Assembly (NCBI GenBank): GCA_023428755.1
Contig: JAEYWX010000029.1
Coordinates: 1-64,000 of the forward strand
Direction: 5' to 3'
Length of the DNA stretch: 64,000 bases
DNA from: Bacteroidota bacterium
GTDB taxonomy: Bacteria; Bacteroidota; Bacteroidia; Chitinophagales; Chitinophagaceae
Shown here: piece by piece, positions 15,421 to 23,105 of the stretch
Position numbering within the stretch: position 1 is the first letter of the stretch
How the letters are laid out: every line of letters begins with the position of its first letter
Made by a program: the position numbers and the translations under genes
The notes under the pieces: model-generated
What the model saw: only the letters and a program-made list of their open reading frames with translations
What the model was told of the DNA's origin: nothing
Databases searched by the model: none

Positions 15421-15627
15421 ATGAAAAAGGGATATATACTTGTTATGTTATTTTCACTTATTATTTCGCTTTTAGAGTCTTTTAAATATAGATTTTATAT
15501 TAAAAGAGACTTGTCAGAAGCTACTTTAATCAATTTGATTATTCAAGCGAGTATGATGTTTTTAATTTTATTGATTCCCGGATTATTATTAGTTCGTTGG
15601 TATTATAAATTAAAGAATACAAAATAA
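15421..15627 (+). CDS. Small two-helix membrane protein
   Basis: A 68-residue protein with two hydrophobic segments (GYILVMLFSLIISLLES and FLILLIPGLLLVRWYY), a basic loop between them (KYRFYIKRDLSE) and a basic C-terminus. The DNA is visibly more A/T rich than its neighbours, which could reflect recent acquisition or simply a small membrane-protein composition. I know no family. It is flanked by 221 bp upstream and 77 bp downstream without genes. Confidence 0.55.
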   Translation: MKKGYILVMLFSLIISLLESFKYRFYIKRDLSEATLINLIIQASMMFLILLIPGLLLVRWYYKLKNTK

Positions 15628-15704
15628 ATTGGTTAAGGTTACCTCATCAAAAAACAAACGGATCTCTTCATTCCTGCTTAACTTGCACCTTTAGCACCCG
15701 CATC

Positions 15705-16199
15705 ATGGAGAAGAAATACATTTTAGATAAAGAAGCTACCGCCCGCAAACTCAAACGTTTGGCATTTGAAATTGTAGAACGCAATCACGATGAGCAGCAG
15801 TTGTTTTTTGCGGCCATCCGGCAAAGTGGACTAACTGTTGCCAAATTGCTGGCAGCAGAAGTAATGAACATCAGCAATATTTATGTGGAGTTGGTGGAAA
15901 TAACATTAGATAAAAAATATCCGGTGGAAGTTTTCCTGAATCGTGACATTGGGTTCAATAACCAATCGGTGATATTGATCGATGATGTGGCCAATAGTGG
16001 TAAAACATTGTTGTATGCGTTGAAACCGTTTTTAAATTACCAGCCACGAAAAATTCAAACATTAGTGTTGGTGGAACGTACCCACAAAACCTTTCCGGTG
16101 CAGCCCGATTACGTGGGACTATCGGTAGCCACCACCTTGGAAGAACATATTTTCGTAGAGCTGAATGGCGATGAAATTACAGGAGCCTACCTGGTTTAA
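15705..16199 (+). CDS. Phosphoribosyltransferase family protein (PyrR-like)
   Basis: This 164-residue type I phosphoribosyltransferase has the PRPP-binding loop VILIDDVANSGKTL (about 95-108), preceded by the flexible-loop region and the conserved AAIRQSG near residue 42. Size and motifs are closest to PyrR or hypoxanthine-type enzymes. A PyrR-type uracil phosphoribosyltransferase is one option, but no pyrimidine genes or PyrR-binding leader are nearby. Its stop codon overlaps the stop of the convergent cyclotransferase gene. Confidence 0.82.
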   Translation: MEKKYILDKEATARKLKRLAFEIVERNHDEQQLFFAAIRQSGLTVAKLLAAEVMNISNIYVELVEITLDKKYPVEVFLNRDIGFNNQSVILIDDVANSGKTLLYALKPFLNYQPRKIQTLVLVERTHKTFPVQPDYVGLSVATTLEEHIFVELNGDEITGAYLV

Positions 16200-17032
16200 T
16201 TCAATTTCAGTTCAAATAACTTACTCCAGTTTTTTCCGGTAACAAACAGGCGGTTGGCGCTGCTGTCCCAGGCAATGCCGTTGAGTACTTTATCGCTGCT
16301 GTTGGCTGCATTCAGTTCGGGATATGTTTGTTTGAGCGAACTGAGATCCAGTAAACCCACCACGTTTCCGGTGGCAGGATCAATTTTTAAAATATCATTG
16401 CTTTGCCACACATTGGCATAAATAAATCCATTGATGAATTCCAGTTCATTAATATTATTCCGCAAGCCATTGTGATCCTGTATGCTGATGCGGCGGAGTT
16501 CTTTCAAAGTGGCGGGGTCCCAGAAATAAATATTACTGCTGCCGTCGCTTACAATTAATTCGGTGCCGTTATGGGTAATGCCCCAGCCTTCATGGTTGTA
16601 GCTGAATTCCTGTAATTGTTTAAACGTCTTCAGATCATACACAAACCCTTTTTTGTTTTGCCAGGTGATCTGGTACACTTTATCGTTCAAGATGGTGATG
16701 CCTTCGCCAAACAGCGGAGCCTTGAGTGTTACTTTTTTTGTTTGTTGACCGGTCGTTAATTCCACCGGCCCGATCCATGAACCATTGTTGAGTGCATTAT
16801 CCGGGTTGCCGGTACTTTCATACAACACACCTTTGTAATAGATCAATCCCTGTGTAAAAGAAGATGTGTCGTGGGGGTAGGCGTTCACGAGTGAAAAGGC
16901 AAGTTGAGCGGGAGCCGGAACGGTATTGGTCAAAACCGGATCGTTTGTTTGTGGCTCATCGCCATTTGTACAGCCAATGAGGTTGCCGGTCATTAATAAA
17001 ATAATCAATGTACTTTTTCTATTCAGTCTCAT
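16196..17032 (-). CDS. Glutaminyl-peptide cyclotransferase (lipoprotein)
   Basis: This 278-residue beta-propeller enzyme of the plant/bacterial glutamine cyclotransferase family converts N-terminal Gln of peptides to pyroglutamate. Visible marks are YPHDTSSFTQGLIYYKGVLYESTG, ITWQNKKGFVYD, GWGITHNGTELIVSDGSSNIYFWDP and LNGIAWDSSANRLFVTGKNWSKLFEL. The start MRLNRKSTLIILLMTGNLIGC gives a lipoprotein signal with lipobox LIGC; a 67-codon upstream extension is non-signal-like. A TATTTTTG -7 box ends 5 nt before this ATG. It acts in the periplasm. Confidence 0.9.
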   Translation of the reverse strand: MRLNRKSTLIILLMTGNLIGCTNGDEPQTNDPVLTNTVPAPAQLAFSLVNAYPHDTSSFTQGLIYYKGVLYESTGNPDNALNNGSWIGPVELTTGQQTKKVTLKAPLFGEGITILNDKVYQITWQNKKGFVYDLKTFKQLQEFSYNHEGWGITHNGTELIVSDGSSNIYFWDPATLKELRRISIQDHNGLRNNINELEFINGFIYANVWQSNDILKIDPATGNVVGLLDLSSLKQTYPELNAANSSDKVLNGIAWDSSANRLFVTGKNWSKLFELKLN

Positions 17033-17037
17033 AAGGT

Positions 17038-17045
17038 CAAAAATA
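17038..17045 (-). promoter_or_regulatory. -7 box of the glutaminyl cyclotransferase gene
   Basis: Minus-strand TATTTTTG fits TAnnTTTG and ends 5 nt before the ATG at 17032, implying a leaderless or near-leaderless message. It also supports the chosen start. No -33 match was found. Confidence 0.35.
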
Positions 17046-17214
17046 AGGAAATCGCTCATGTACAGTGAGTTAAATACCTCCCAAACATCTTGTAAACGGT
17101 GGCGAATGCGGCTGACAACAGGCCGGTGACCGGTATTTATTAAGGTAGTAAATGCAGTATCGCCAACTTTTTTCTGATTTTCAGCAGGAATTGTCAAAAA
17201 AGATGCAAAACTTT

Positions 17215-17246
17215 TTTGCAGGAAAAGGTACAAACCCTACCTTTGC
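17215..17246 (+). promoter_or_regulatory. Promoter of the S10 ribosomal protein operon
   Basis: TTTG (17215-17218), a 19-nt spacer and TACCTTTG (17238-17245) followed by C match the Bacteroidota consensus exactly. Transcription would start near 17250, giving a leader of roughly 25 nt before rpsJ. Confidence 0.65.
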
Positions 17247-17276
17247 GCTCCCAATTGAAAATTTGGGATAGATCTT

Positions 17277-17582
17277 ATGGCTCAACGTATCAGAATAAAA
17301 TTGCAATCCTACGACCATAATCTGGTCGACAAATCGGCTGAGAAAATCGTGAAAACGGTTCGCAGTACCGGTGCAGTAGTAACAGGACCCATTCCTCTTC
17401 CTACACGTAAAAGAATTTTTACTGTATTGCGTTCACCACACGTTAACAAGAAGAGCCGTGAGCAGTTTCAGCTTTGCACGCACAAGCGTTTGCTGGATAT
17501 CTATACCAGCAGCAGCCGTACAGTTGATGCCTTGAGTAAGTTAGACTTACCAAGTGGTGTGGATGTAGAGATCAAAGCATGA
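17277..17582 (+). CDS. rpsJ: 30S ribosomal protein S10 (uS10, NusE)
   Basis: A 101-residue protein with a complete S10 sequence (MAQRIRIKLQSYDHNLVDKS, GPIPLPTRKRIFTVLRSPHVNKKSREQF and a C-terminal LPSGVDVEIKA). It is part of the 30S head and also serves as the antitermination factor NusE, partner of the NusB encoded at 55442. It is the first gene of the ribosomal cluster here; fusA/rpsG/rpsL, often directly upstream, are absent. An unusually long structured gap of 302 bases separates it from rplC. Confidence 0.98.
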   Translation: MAQRIRIKLQSYDHNLVDKSAEKIVKTVRSTGAVVTGPIPLPTRKRIFTVLRSPHVNKKSREQFQLCTHKRLLDIYTSSSRTVDALSKLDLPSGVDVEIKA

Positions 17583-17884
17583 TGAAGCCCCCATCTCCTC
17601 TAAAGGGGAGAATGGCAATGTCAAAATAGTTCTTTTTAAATAGTAAATTTTCATCTCTCAACTTCAAACGAATCGTTTGAAATAAAAGAGCTCTGAATTC
17701 TAAAGGTTCTTATCCCACTTTAGGGGATAGGGACAAAACATATAAACTAGCCCTTCGTGGTTAGTTTACCATCGGTACTTCCGATCCAAAGTGGAAAAAA
17801 GGAAAAGGTCGATGGTAAACGGGGATTGAATGATGCCGCCAGCATCATGTCTCAACAACCTTACAGGGCATAAACTGTAAACAA
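17583..17884 (+). promoter_or_regulatory. Structured leader between rpsJ and rplC
   Basis: No gene is present, but inverted repeats are dense. CCAT-CTCCTC (17591-17600) pairs with GGGGAG-a-ATGG (17605-17615). TTCAAACGA and TCGTTTGAA lie around one base (17663-17681). TATCCC and GGGATA are at 17711-17729. GTTTACCATCG (17764-17774) pairs exactly with CGATGGTAAAC (17810-17820), while ATCGG (17771-17775) could instead pair with CCGAT (17781-17785). ATGATGC-CGCCA-GCATCAT spans 17830-17848. TTACAG and CTGTAA (17861-17880) end 4 nt before the rplC ATG. This looks like a regulatory leader for the L3-L4 genes, or a set of processed/inserted repeats. Confidence 0.55.
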
Positions 17885-18502
17885 ATGAAAGGTATTATTG
17901 GTAAAAAGATTGGCATGACCAGCATCTTCAGTCCCGATGGTAAACAGCAGAGCTGTACCATCATTGAAGCTGGTCCCTGTGTTGTTACACAGGTAAAAAC
18001 ACAAGACGCTGACGGATACAGCGCATTGCAATTAGCATTCGGCGAAAAGAAAGAAAAGAACACAACTGCAGCCGAAAAAAATCACTTCGCTAAAGCAAAC
18101 ACTTCTCCCAAGAAGATCGTAAAAGAATTCCGCAACTATTCTCTCGAAAAAAATATTGGTGAAACTATTACAACCGACATTTTCGCTGAAGGCGATAAAG
18201 TTGAAGTAGTAGGTACTACAAAAGGTAAAGGTTTCCAGGGTGTTGTAAAGCGCCATGGCTTCCACGGTGTAGGCGGTCAATCGCACGGTCAACACGATCG
18301 TCAGCGTGCTCCGGGTTCACTTGGTAACTCTTCTGATGCTTCACGTGTAATGAAAGGTATGCGTATGGCCGGCCGTATGGGTGCAGACAGAGTAAAAGTA
18401 AAAGGATTGAAAGTGTTGAAAATTTTCCCTGAAAAGAATTACATCCTTGTGAGTGGTTCTGTACCAGGCTACAACGGTTCAATCGTATACATCCAGAAGT
18501 AA
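17885..18502 (+). CDS. rplC: 50S ribosomal protein L3 (uL3)
   Basis: A 205-residue protein beginning MKGIIGKKIGMTSIFSPDG with the conserved loop GFQGVVKRHGFHGVGGQSHGQHDRQR that reaches the peptidyl-transferase centre; its Gln is the methylation target of PrmB in other bacteria. It is an early-assembly 23S-binding protein. It is followed 20 nt later by rplD and preceded by the structured leader. Confidence 0.98.
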   Translation: MKGIIGKKIGMTSIFSPDGKQQSCTIIEAGPCVVTQVKTQDADGYSALQLAFGEKKEKNTTAAEKNHFAKANTSPKKIVKEFRNYSLEKNIGETITTDIFAEGDKVEVVGTTKGKGFQGVVKRHGFHGVGGQSHGQHDRQRAPGSLGNSSDASRVMKGMRMAGRMGADRVKVKGLKVLKIFPEKNYILVSGSVPGYNGSIVYIQK

Positions 18503-18522
18503 ACAAACTAATTCAAGAAGTC

Positions 18523-19155
18523 ATGCAAGTAGACGTTTTAAATAAATCAGGAAAAGCAACAGGTCGCACGGTGGAATTACCGGAAGAGATTTTTGGTATT
18601 GAGCCGAATGATCATGTGATTTACCTCGCTGTAAAGCAATACCGTGCAGCACAGCGCCAGGGTACACATAAAGTGAAAACCCGTGCAGAAGTACAGGGTG
18701 CCAGCCGTAAGCTTCACCGCCAGAAAGGTACCGGTGGTTCACGTAAAGGTAATATCCGTAACCCTTTGTATAAGGGTGGTGGTACCATCTTTGGACCAAA
18801 ACCTCACGCTTACGATTTTAAATTGAACCGTAAGGTGAAAGACCTGGCTAAAATGGGTGCTCTTGCTTACAAAGCAAAAGAAAATGCCATTGTAGTGGTG
18901 GAAGACTTTAACATGGATACTCCGAAAACAAAGGAATTCATGAGTGTAATGACCAACCTCAACATTGCCGGTAAAAAAGCATTGGTGGTGATCCCTGATT
19001 ACAACGACAATCTATACCTCAGTTTACGTAACGTTCCTTCAGTTGTTGGATCATTACTCGCTGATGTAAATACATACGATCTCATCAACAGCGATGTACT
19101 CGTATTAACTGAAAGCGCTGCCAAGATCTTTTCTGAAGAAGAAGCTGCAGCATAA
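18523..19155 (+). CDS. rplD: 50S ribosomal protein L4 (uL4)
   Basis: A 210-residue protein with the extended exit-tunnel loop TRAEVQGASRKLHRQKGTGG. L4 lines the nascent-chain tunnel and in several bacteria represses its own operon by binding the mRNA leader. The structured region before rplC is the natural candidate for such control here, but that is inference. Confidence 0.98.
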   Translation: MQVDVLNKSGKATGRTVELPEEIFGIEPNDHVIYLAVKQYRAAQRQGTHKVKTRAEVQGASRKLHRQKGTGGSRKGNIRNPLYKGGGTIFGPKPHAYDFKLNRKVKDLAKMGALAYKAKENAIVVVEDFNMDTPKTKEFMSVMTNLNIAGKKALVVIPDYNDNLYLSLRNVPSVVGSLLADVNTYDLINSDVLVLTESAAKIFSEEEAAA

Positions 19156-19186
19156 TTGATCATTGAACTGAATAAACAACGTCCAG

Positions 19187-19486
19187 ATGAGACAGAGTGA
19201 AATTTTAATAAAGCCGATTGTTTCTGAAAAAAGCAATCGTTTAACGGAGAAAAAAAACACATACGCTTTTCGTGTAGGTCGTAAAGCTAACAAGCTCGAG
19301 ATCAAAAAAGCAGTAGAAGAATTCTACAATGTGAAAGTAGCGGATGTGCACACCATGGTGGCTCCTCGTAAATCGAAGAACCGTATGACCAAAGCAGGTT
19401 ATATCCAGGGTAGCAAACCAGCTTACAAAAAAGCTTATGTAACTGTTGCAGAAGGCGAAACAATTGACCTGTACGGAACAGTATAA
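19187..19486 (+). CDS. rplW: 50S ribosomal protein L23 (uL23)
   Basis: A 99-residue protein beginning MRQSEILIKPIVSEKSNRLTEKKNTYAFRV with the family loop NVKVADVHTMVAPRKSKNRM. It sits at the tunnel exit and docks trigger factor and SRP. It is in normal S10-operon order between L4 and L2. Confidence 0.97.
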   Translation: MRQSEILIKPIVSEKSNRLTEKKNTYAFRVGRKANKLEIKKAVEEFYNVKVADVHTMVAPRKSKNRMTKAGYIQGSKPAYKKAYVTVAEGETIDLYGTV

Positions 19487-19546
19487 TAAAGAATAACGAA
19501 TGGTAGATCAACTACCGCAAAAGTTGAACAATAAAAGTTTTTAAAA

Positions 19547-20386
19547 ATGGCATTAAAGAAATACAAACCGGTAACAGCGGGCACCAGATGGAGAATCGGG
19601 AATGCTTATGCTGAGATTACAACCGATACGCCTGAGAAGTCGTTGCTTGAAAGTGTAAAGTCAACAGGTGGTCGTAACGCTCAAGGCCGTCGCTCAATGC
19701 GTTACATCGGCGGTGGTAACAAAAAGAAATACCGTGTAATTGATTTTAAACGCAGTAAGAAAGATGTACCTGCAAAAGTTGCATCGATTGAATATGATCC
19801 AAACCGTACAGCATTTATCGCATTGTTGCATTATGCTGATGGTGAGAAGCGTTACATCATTGCTCCTACTGGTTTAACAGTTGGTTCTACAGTTGTAGCA
19901 GGTGATGCGGTAGCACCTGATTTAGGTAATGCACTTCAAATGAAGAACATGCCATTGGGTACAAACGTTCACAACATTGAAATGCAGCCCGGTCAGGGTG
20001 GTAAGTTGGTACGCAGTGCAGGTACAAGTGCACAGTTAACCAACAAAGAAGGAAAGTACGCTGTATTGAAAATGCCGAGCGGTGAATTGCGTAAGTTACT
20101 GATCAACTGTTATGCTACAGTTGGTGTGGTAAGTAACAGCGATCATAGCCTGGAGCAAGCCGGTAAAGCGGGTGTTAACCGTTGGAAAGGGATTCGCCCA
20201 CGTAACCGTGGTGTTGCAATGAACCCTGTTGATCACCCATTGGGTGGTGGTGAAGGCCGCAGCAGTGGTGGTCACCCACGCAGCAGAACCGGTAAATATG
20301 CGAAAGGTGAAAAAACACGCTCGAAGCATAAGGGTTCTAACAAACTCATCATCCAGCGTAAGGATGGTAAAAAACTGGCTAAGTAA
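19547..20386 (+). CDS. rplB: 50S ribosomal protein L2 (uL2)
   Basis: A 279-residue protein of full family length. It has the RNA-binding core (YDPNRTAFIALLHYADGEKRYI), VHNIEMQPGQGGKLVRSAGTSAQL, and the conserved C-terminal GVAMNPVDHPLGGGEGRSSGG containing the functionally important histidine. It is required for subunit association and peptidyl transfer. The basic tail KHKGSNKLIIQRKDGKKLAK is typical for the phylum. Confidence 0.98.
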   Translation: MALKKYKPVTAGTRWRIGNAYAEITTDTPEKSLLESVKSTGGRNAQGRRSMRYIGGGNKKKYRVIDFKRSKKDVPAKVASIEYDPNRTAFIALLHYADGEKRYIIAPTGLTVGSTVVAGDAVAPDLGNALQMKNMPLGTNVHNIEMQPGQGGKLVRSAGTSAQLTNKEGKYAVLKMPSGELRKLLINCYATVGVVSNSDHSLEQAGKAGVNRWKGIRPRNRGVAMNPVDHPLGGGEGRSSGGHPRSRTGKYAKGEKTRSKHKGSNKLIIQRKDGKKLAK

Positions 20387-20402
20387 TTCAATTAAAAAAT
20401 CG

Positions 20403-20424
20403 ATCCTTCGGCTCCGCTCAGGAT
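20403..20424. repeat. GC-rich short element in the rplB-rpsS gap
   Basis: The core CCTTCGGCTCCGCTCAGG is bounded by AT on both sides, making ATCCT and AGGAT arms. It stands out in composition from the A/T-rich gap and resembles a motif seen scattered in many bacterial genomes. It has no T-run, so it is not a terminator. Confidence 0.35.
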
Positions 20425-20452
20425 TCTAAGGAAGAACAGTAAAAAATAAAAC

Positions 20453-20725
20453 ATGGCTCGTTCGATTAAAAAAGGTCCTTATGTAGCAGCTCACCTCGAA
20501 ACAAAGGTGTTGGCTATTAACGAGGGTAAATCAAAGAAAGGTGTAATTAAGACATGGAGCCGCCGCTCTACAATTACTCCCGATTTTGTTGGTCACACGT
20601 TTGCAGTGCACAACGGAAACAAATTCATTCCTGTTTATGTAACTGAATTTATGGTAGGTCATAAGCTGGGCGAATTTGCACCAACAAGAAACTTTAAAGG
20701 ACACTCAAGTAAGAAGATTGCATAA
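20453..20725 (+). CDS. rpsS: 30S ribosomal protein S19 (uS19)
   Basis: A 90-residue protein beginning MARSIKKGPYVAAHLETKV with TWSRRSTITPDFVGHTFAVHNGNKFIPVYVTEFMVGHKLGEFAPTR-type core motifs. It is a 30S head protein that contacts S13 and the A-site finger. Confidence 0.98.
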   Translation: MARSIKKGPYVAAHLETKVLAINEGKSKKGVIKTWSRRSTITPDFVGHTFAVHNGNKFIPVYVTEFMVGHKLGEFAPTRNFKGHSSKKIA

Positions 20726-20737
20726 CGTTTCGGGTTC

Positions 20738-20795
20738 ATAGTTTTTGGTTTATTGTTTGGTAACATTCAAACTAAAAACTAAAAACAAAAAACCA
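20738..20795. repeat. Inverted-repeat element in the rpsS-rplV gap
   Basis: AGTTTTTGGTTT (20740-20751) pairs with AAACTAAAAACT (20769-20780) with one G-T mismatch. The right arm continues as tandem AAAAACTAAAAAC-like units to about 20795. It fills most of the 89-nt gap and shares its architecture with the elements at 25250, 36998, 53129 and 54519. Confidence 0.5.
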
Positions 20796-20814
20796 CAAAC
20801 AAGAAATTAATAAA

Positions 20815-21162
20815 ATGGAAGCAGTAGCAAAACTCAGAAATTATCCCACGTCACCCCGCAGAATGCGTCTGTTGGCTGATGAGATCCGTGGTATGGATGT
20901 TGAAAAAGCGCTGGCGATGTTGGAGTTTCATCCACAACACTCAGCCACACCGCTTGGTAAATTATTGAAAAGTGCCATCAACAACTGGGAACAGAAAAAC
21001 AGCGGTGAAAGTGCAGCCGATGCATCATTGATTGTGAAAACAATTTTTGTTGACGGAGCACGTATGGTAAAGCGTTTGCGTCCTGCTCCACAGGGCCGTG
21101 CTTACAGAGTAAGAAAGCGCAGCAACCACGTAACTATTATCGTAGATAAAAAAATTAATTGA
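20815..21162 (+). CDS. rplV: 50S ribosomal protein L22 (uL22)
   Basis: A 115-residue protein (MEAVAKLRNYPTSPRRMRLL, then KLLKSAINNWE, then VKRLRPAPQGRAYRVRKRSNHVTI) whose beta-hairpin lines the exit tunnel near the macrolide site. The start follows an A/T-rich leader TTAATAAA without a Shine-Dalgarno sequence. Confidence 0.97.
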   Translation: MEAVAKLRNYPTSPRRMRLLADEIRGMDVEKALAMLEFHPQHSATPLGKLLKSAINNWEQKNSGESAADASLIVKTIFVDGARMVKRLRPAPQGRAYRVRKRSNHVTIIVDKKIN

Positions 21163-21184
21163 TCAAAATTTTATAAACCATTCT

Positions 21185-21958
21185 ATGGGTCAGAAAGCAA
21201 ATCCAATTGGTAACAGGTTAGGGATCATCCGCGGATGGGAAAGTAACTGGTATGGTAGCAAAAAAGACTATGCTGGTAAACTGATCGAAGACAACAAGAT
21301 CAGAACTTATCTGAATGCCCGTATCAATAAAGGCGGTATCGCTAAGATTGTGATTGAGCGTACACTCAACAAATTGATTGTAACCATTCACACATCAAAG
21401 CCTGGTATCATTATCGGTAAAGGTGGCGGTGAAGTTGATCGCATCAAAGAAGAGTTGAAGAAATTGACTGGTAAAGATGATGTGCAGATCAACATCCTTG
21501 AGATCCGTCGTCCGGAAGTTGATGCAACAATCGTTGCAGATACAATCGCACGCCAGATCGAAAACCGTATCAATTACAAGCGTGCCATTAAAATGGCCAT
21601 TGCTTCTGCAATGCGCATGGGTGCTGAAGGTATTAAAGTAAAAGTGAGCGGACGTTTAGGTGGTGCAGAGATTGCACGTACCGAAGAAATCAAACAAGGA
21701 CGTACGCCATTACATACATTCCGTATGGATATTGATTACGCTAACCTGTTTGCATTAACAGTGTATGGTAAAATCGGTATCAAAGTATGGATCTGTAAAG
21801 GTGAAGTATTGACCAAGCGTGACCTCAACCCCAACTTCATTGGTGGTAAGAGTGATGTGAGCGACCGCAAAGACCGTCGTGAAGATAACAGAGGTGGTGA
21901 CAGAAGAGACGACCGTCGTGGTGGTGGTGGCCAACGCAGAGACAGCCGCAAAGGGTAA
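21185..21958 (+). CDS. rpsC: 30S ribosomal protein S3 (uS3) with Arg/Gly-rich tail
   Basis: A 257-residue protein with the type II KH domain (PGIIIGKGGGEVDRIKEELKK) and the S3 C-terminal domain (GRLGGAEIARTEEIKQGRTPLHT). The family core ends near residue 218. About 30 further residues rich in Arg, Asp and Gly follow (DRREDNRGGDRRDD, RRGGGGQRRDSRKG), longer than in E. coli S3 (233 residues). S3 forms the mRNA entry site. Similar tails occur in Bacteroidota; their role is not known to me. Confidence 0.98.
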   Translation: MGQKANPIGNRLGIIRGWESNWYGSKKDYAGKLIEDNKIRTYLNARINKGGIAKIVIERTLNKLIVTIHTSKPGIIIGKGGGEVDRIKEELKKLTGKDDVQINILEIRRPEVDATIVADTIARQIENRINYKRAIKMAIASAMRMGAEGIKVKVSGRLGGAEIARTEEIKQGRTPLHTFRMDIDYANLFALTVYGKIGIKVWICKGEVLTKRDLNPNFIGGKSDVSDRKDRREDNRGGDRRDDRRGGGGQRRDSRKG

Positions 21959-21961
21959 TAA

Positions 21962-21998
21962 TCAAGTACCAATTACGAAGTAAGAAGTACGAAGCAAA
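21962..21998. repeat. Degenerate direct repeat, AAGTACGAAG-type units
   Basis: In the rpsC-rplP gap the units AAGTACC, TTACGAAGTAAG and AAGTACGAAG follow one another. No inverted arm is evident. A similar string lies downstream of groEL at 63409-63452. Confidence 0.4.
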
Positions 21999-22030
21999 TA
22001 ACAAACAGTAACACGAAACATATTTAAACA

Positions 22031-22450
22031 ATGTTACAGCCGAAAAGAACAAAACACAGAAAATCGCAGAAAGGACGCATCCGTGCTGTGGCCAAGCGTG
22101 GCAGCAATATTTCATTTGGATCATACGCCTTAAAAGCGTTAGAACCGGTTTGGTTAACCAACCGCCAGATTGAAAGTGCCCGTCAGGCAATGACACGTGC
22201 TATGAAGCGTGAAGGAAATGTGTGGATCCGTGTGTTTCCCGATAAGATCGTTACCCGCAAGCCTGCTGAAGTACGTATGGGTAAAGGTAAAGGTAACCCA
22301 GAAGGTTGGGCAGCCATTATTGAACCAGGTCGTATTTTGTTTGAAGCAGATGGTGTACCTGAAACTGTTGCAAAAGAAGCAATGGCATTAGCTGCACAAA
22401 AGCTTCCGATCAAAACAAAATTCATTATCCGCAGGGATTTAATGGCGTAA
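22031..22450 (+). CDS. rplP: 50S ribosomal protein L16 (uL16)
   Basis: A 139-residue protein beginning MLQPKRTKHRKSQKGRIRAV, with VWIRVFPDKIVTRKPAEVRMGKGKG and PEGWAAIIEPGRI. It binds the A-site tRNA elbow region of the 50S subunit and is assembled late. Confidence 0.98.
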   Translation: MLQPKRTKHRKSQKGRIRAVAKRGSNISFGSYALKALEPVWLTNRQIESARQAMTRAMKREGNVWIRVFPDKIVTRKPAEVRMGKGKGNPEGWAAIIEPGRILFEADGVPETVAKEAMALAAQKLPIKTKFIIRRDLMA

Positions 22451-22482
22451 CTCAAACGTTGAACTGATTTAAACTGATTAAC

Positions 22483-22692
22483 ATGGCAAAGACAACTGAT
22501 TTTTTAAAGAGCATAAAGGAGCTGAACGTTACAGACCTCACAGCACGCATCAAAGAAGATGAGATGCGTTTGAAGAAGCTGGAGTTTGCACACGCTATTT
22601 CTCCATTGGAGAATCCTGTGAGCATTCGTGGCCTTCGCCGTGATATTGCCCGTTTAAAAACAGAATTACGAAAAAAACAAATGGGTATTTAA
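22483..22692 (+). CDS. rpmC: 50S ribosomal protein L29 (uL29)
   Basis: A 69-residue helical protein ending in NPVSIRGLRRDIARLKTELR, the conserved L29 C-terminal helix. It is located near the exit tunnel next to L23. Order L16-L29-S17 is standard. Confidence 0.95.
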   Translation: MAKTTDFLKSIKELNVTDLTARIKEDEMRLKKLEFAHAISPLENPVSIRGLRRDIARLKTELRKKQMGI

Positions 22693-22746
22693 TCCATTGA
22701 ATAAACAATGGTGCCTTTGGCTCCATGAACTGAAAAAAAGCAAAAA

Positions 22747-23004
22747 ATGTTAGAAAGAAATTTGCGTAAAACAAAGACAGGTGTAGTAACCAGCAGCAAA
22801 ATGGATAAAACCATTACCGTTGCGGTTGAACGTAGAGTGAAGCACCCTATTTATGGAAAGTTCGTAAAGAAAACGACCAAGTTCCATGCTCATGATGAAA
22901 AGAATGAGTGCGGTATTGGCGATACAGTGAAGATCATGGAAAGCCGTCCACTCAGTAAAACAAAACGCTGGAGACTGGTAGAGGTTGTTGAAAAAGCGAA
23001 ATAA
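22747..23004 (+). CDS. rpsQ: 30S ribosomal protein S17 (uS17)
   Basis: An 85-residue OB-fold protein with family motifs KTGVVTSSKMDKTITVAVERR, HDEKNECGIGDTVKI and ESRPLSKTKRWRLVEV. It is a primary 16S-binding protein. The following 101-nt gap holds a hairpin listed separately. Confidence 0.97.
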   Translation: MLERNLRKTKTGVVTSSKMDKTITVAVERRVKHPIYGKFVKKTTKFHAHDEKNECGIGDTVKIMESRPLSKTKRWRLVEVVEKAK

Positions 23005-23017
23005 GAAATCGCTTCAT

Positions 23018-23039
23018 GCTTCCGGTGCATACCGCAAGC
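23018..23039 (+). promoter_or_regulatory. Hairpin in the rpsQ-rplN gap
   Basis: GCTT-c-CGGT (23018-23026), loop GCAT, and ACCG-c-AAGC (23031-23039) form an 8-bp stem with one C-C mismatch. There is no T-run. It might be a ribosomal-protein binding site, a processing site or a repeat. Confidence 0.35.
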
Positions 23040-23105
23040 CTCTGGAATGGATAAACATTTTTACATACTCAACGTTCACAAACCAAGAGTTTAAAGTTTA
23101 AAGAA

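Noticed and set aside
15705..16199. PyrR attenuation system
   Set aside because: The protein is PyrR-like, but no pyrimidine genes, anti-terminator or PyrR-binding hairpin are nearby, so only a phosphoribosyltransferase call is made.
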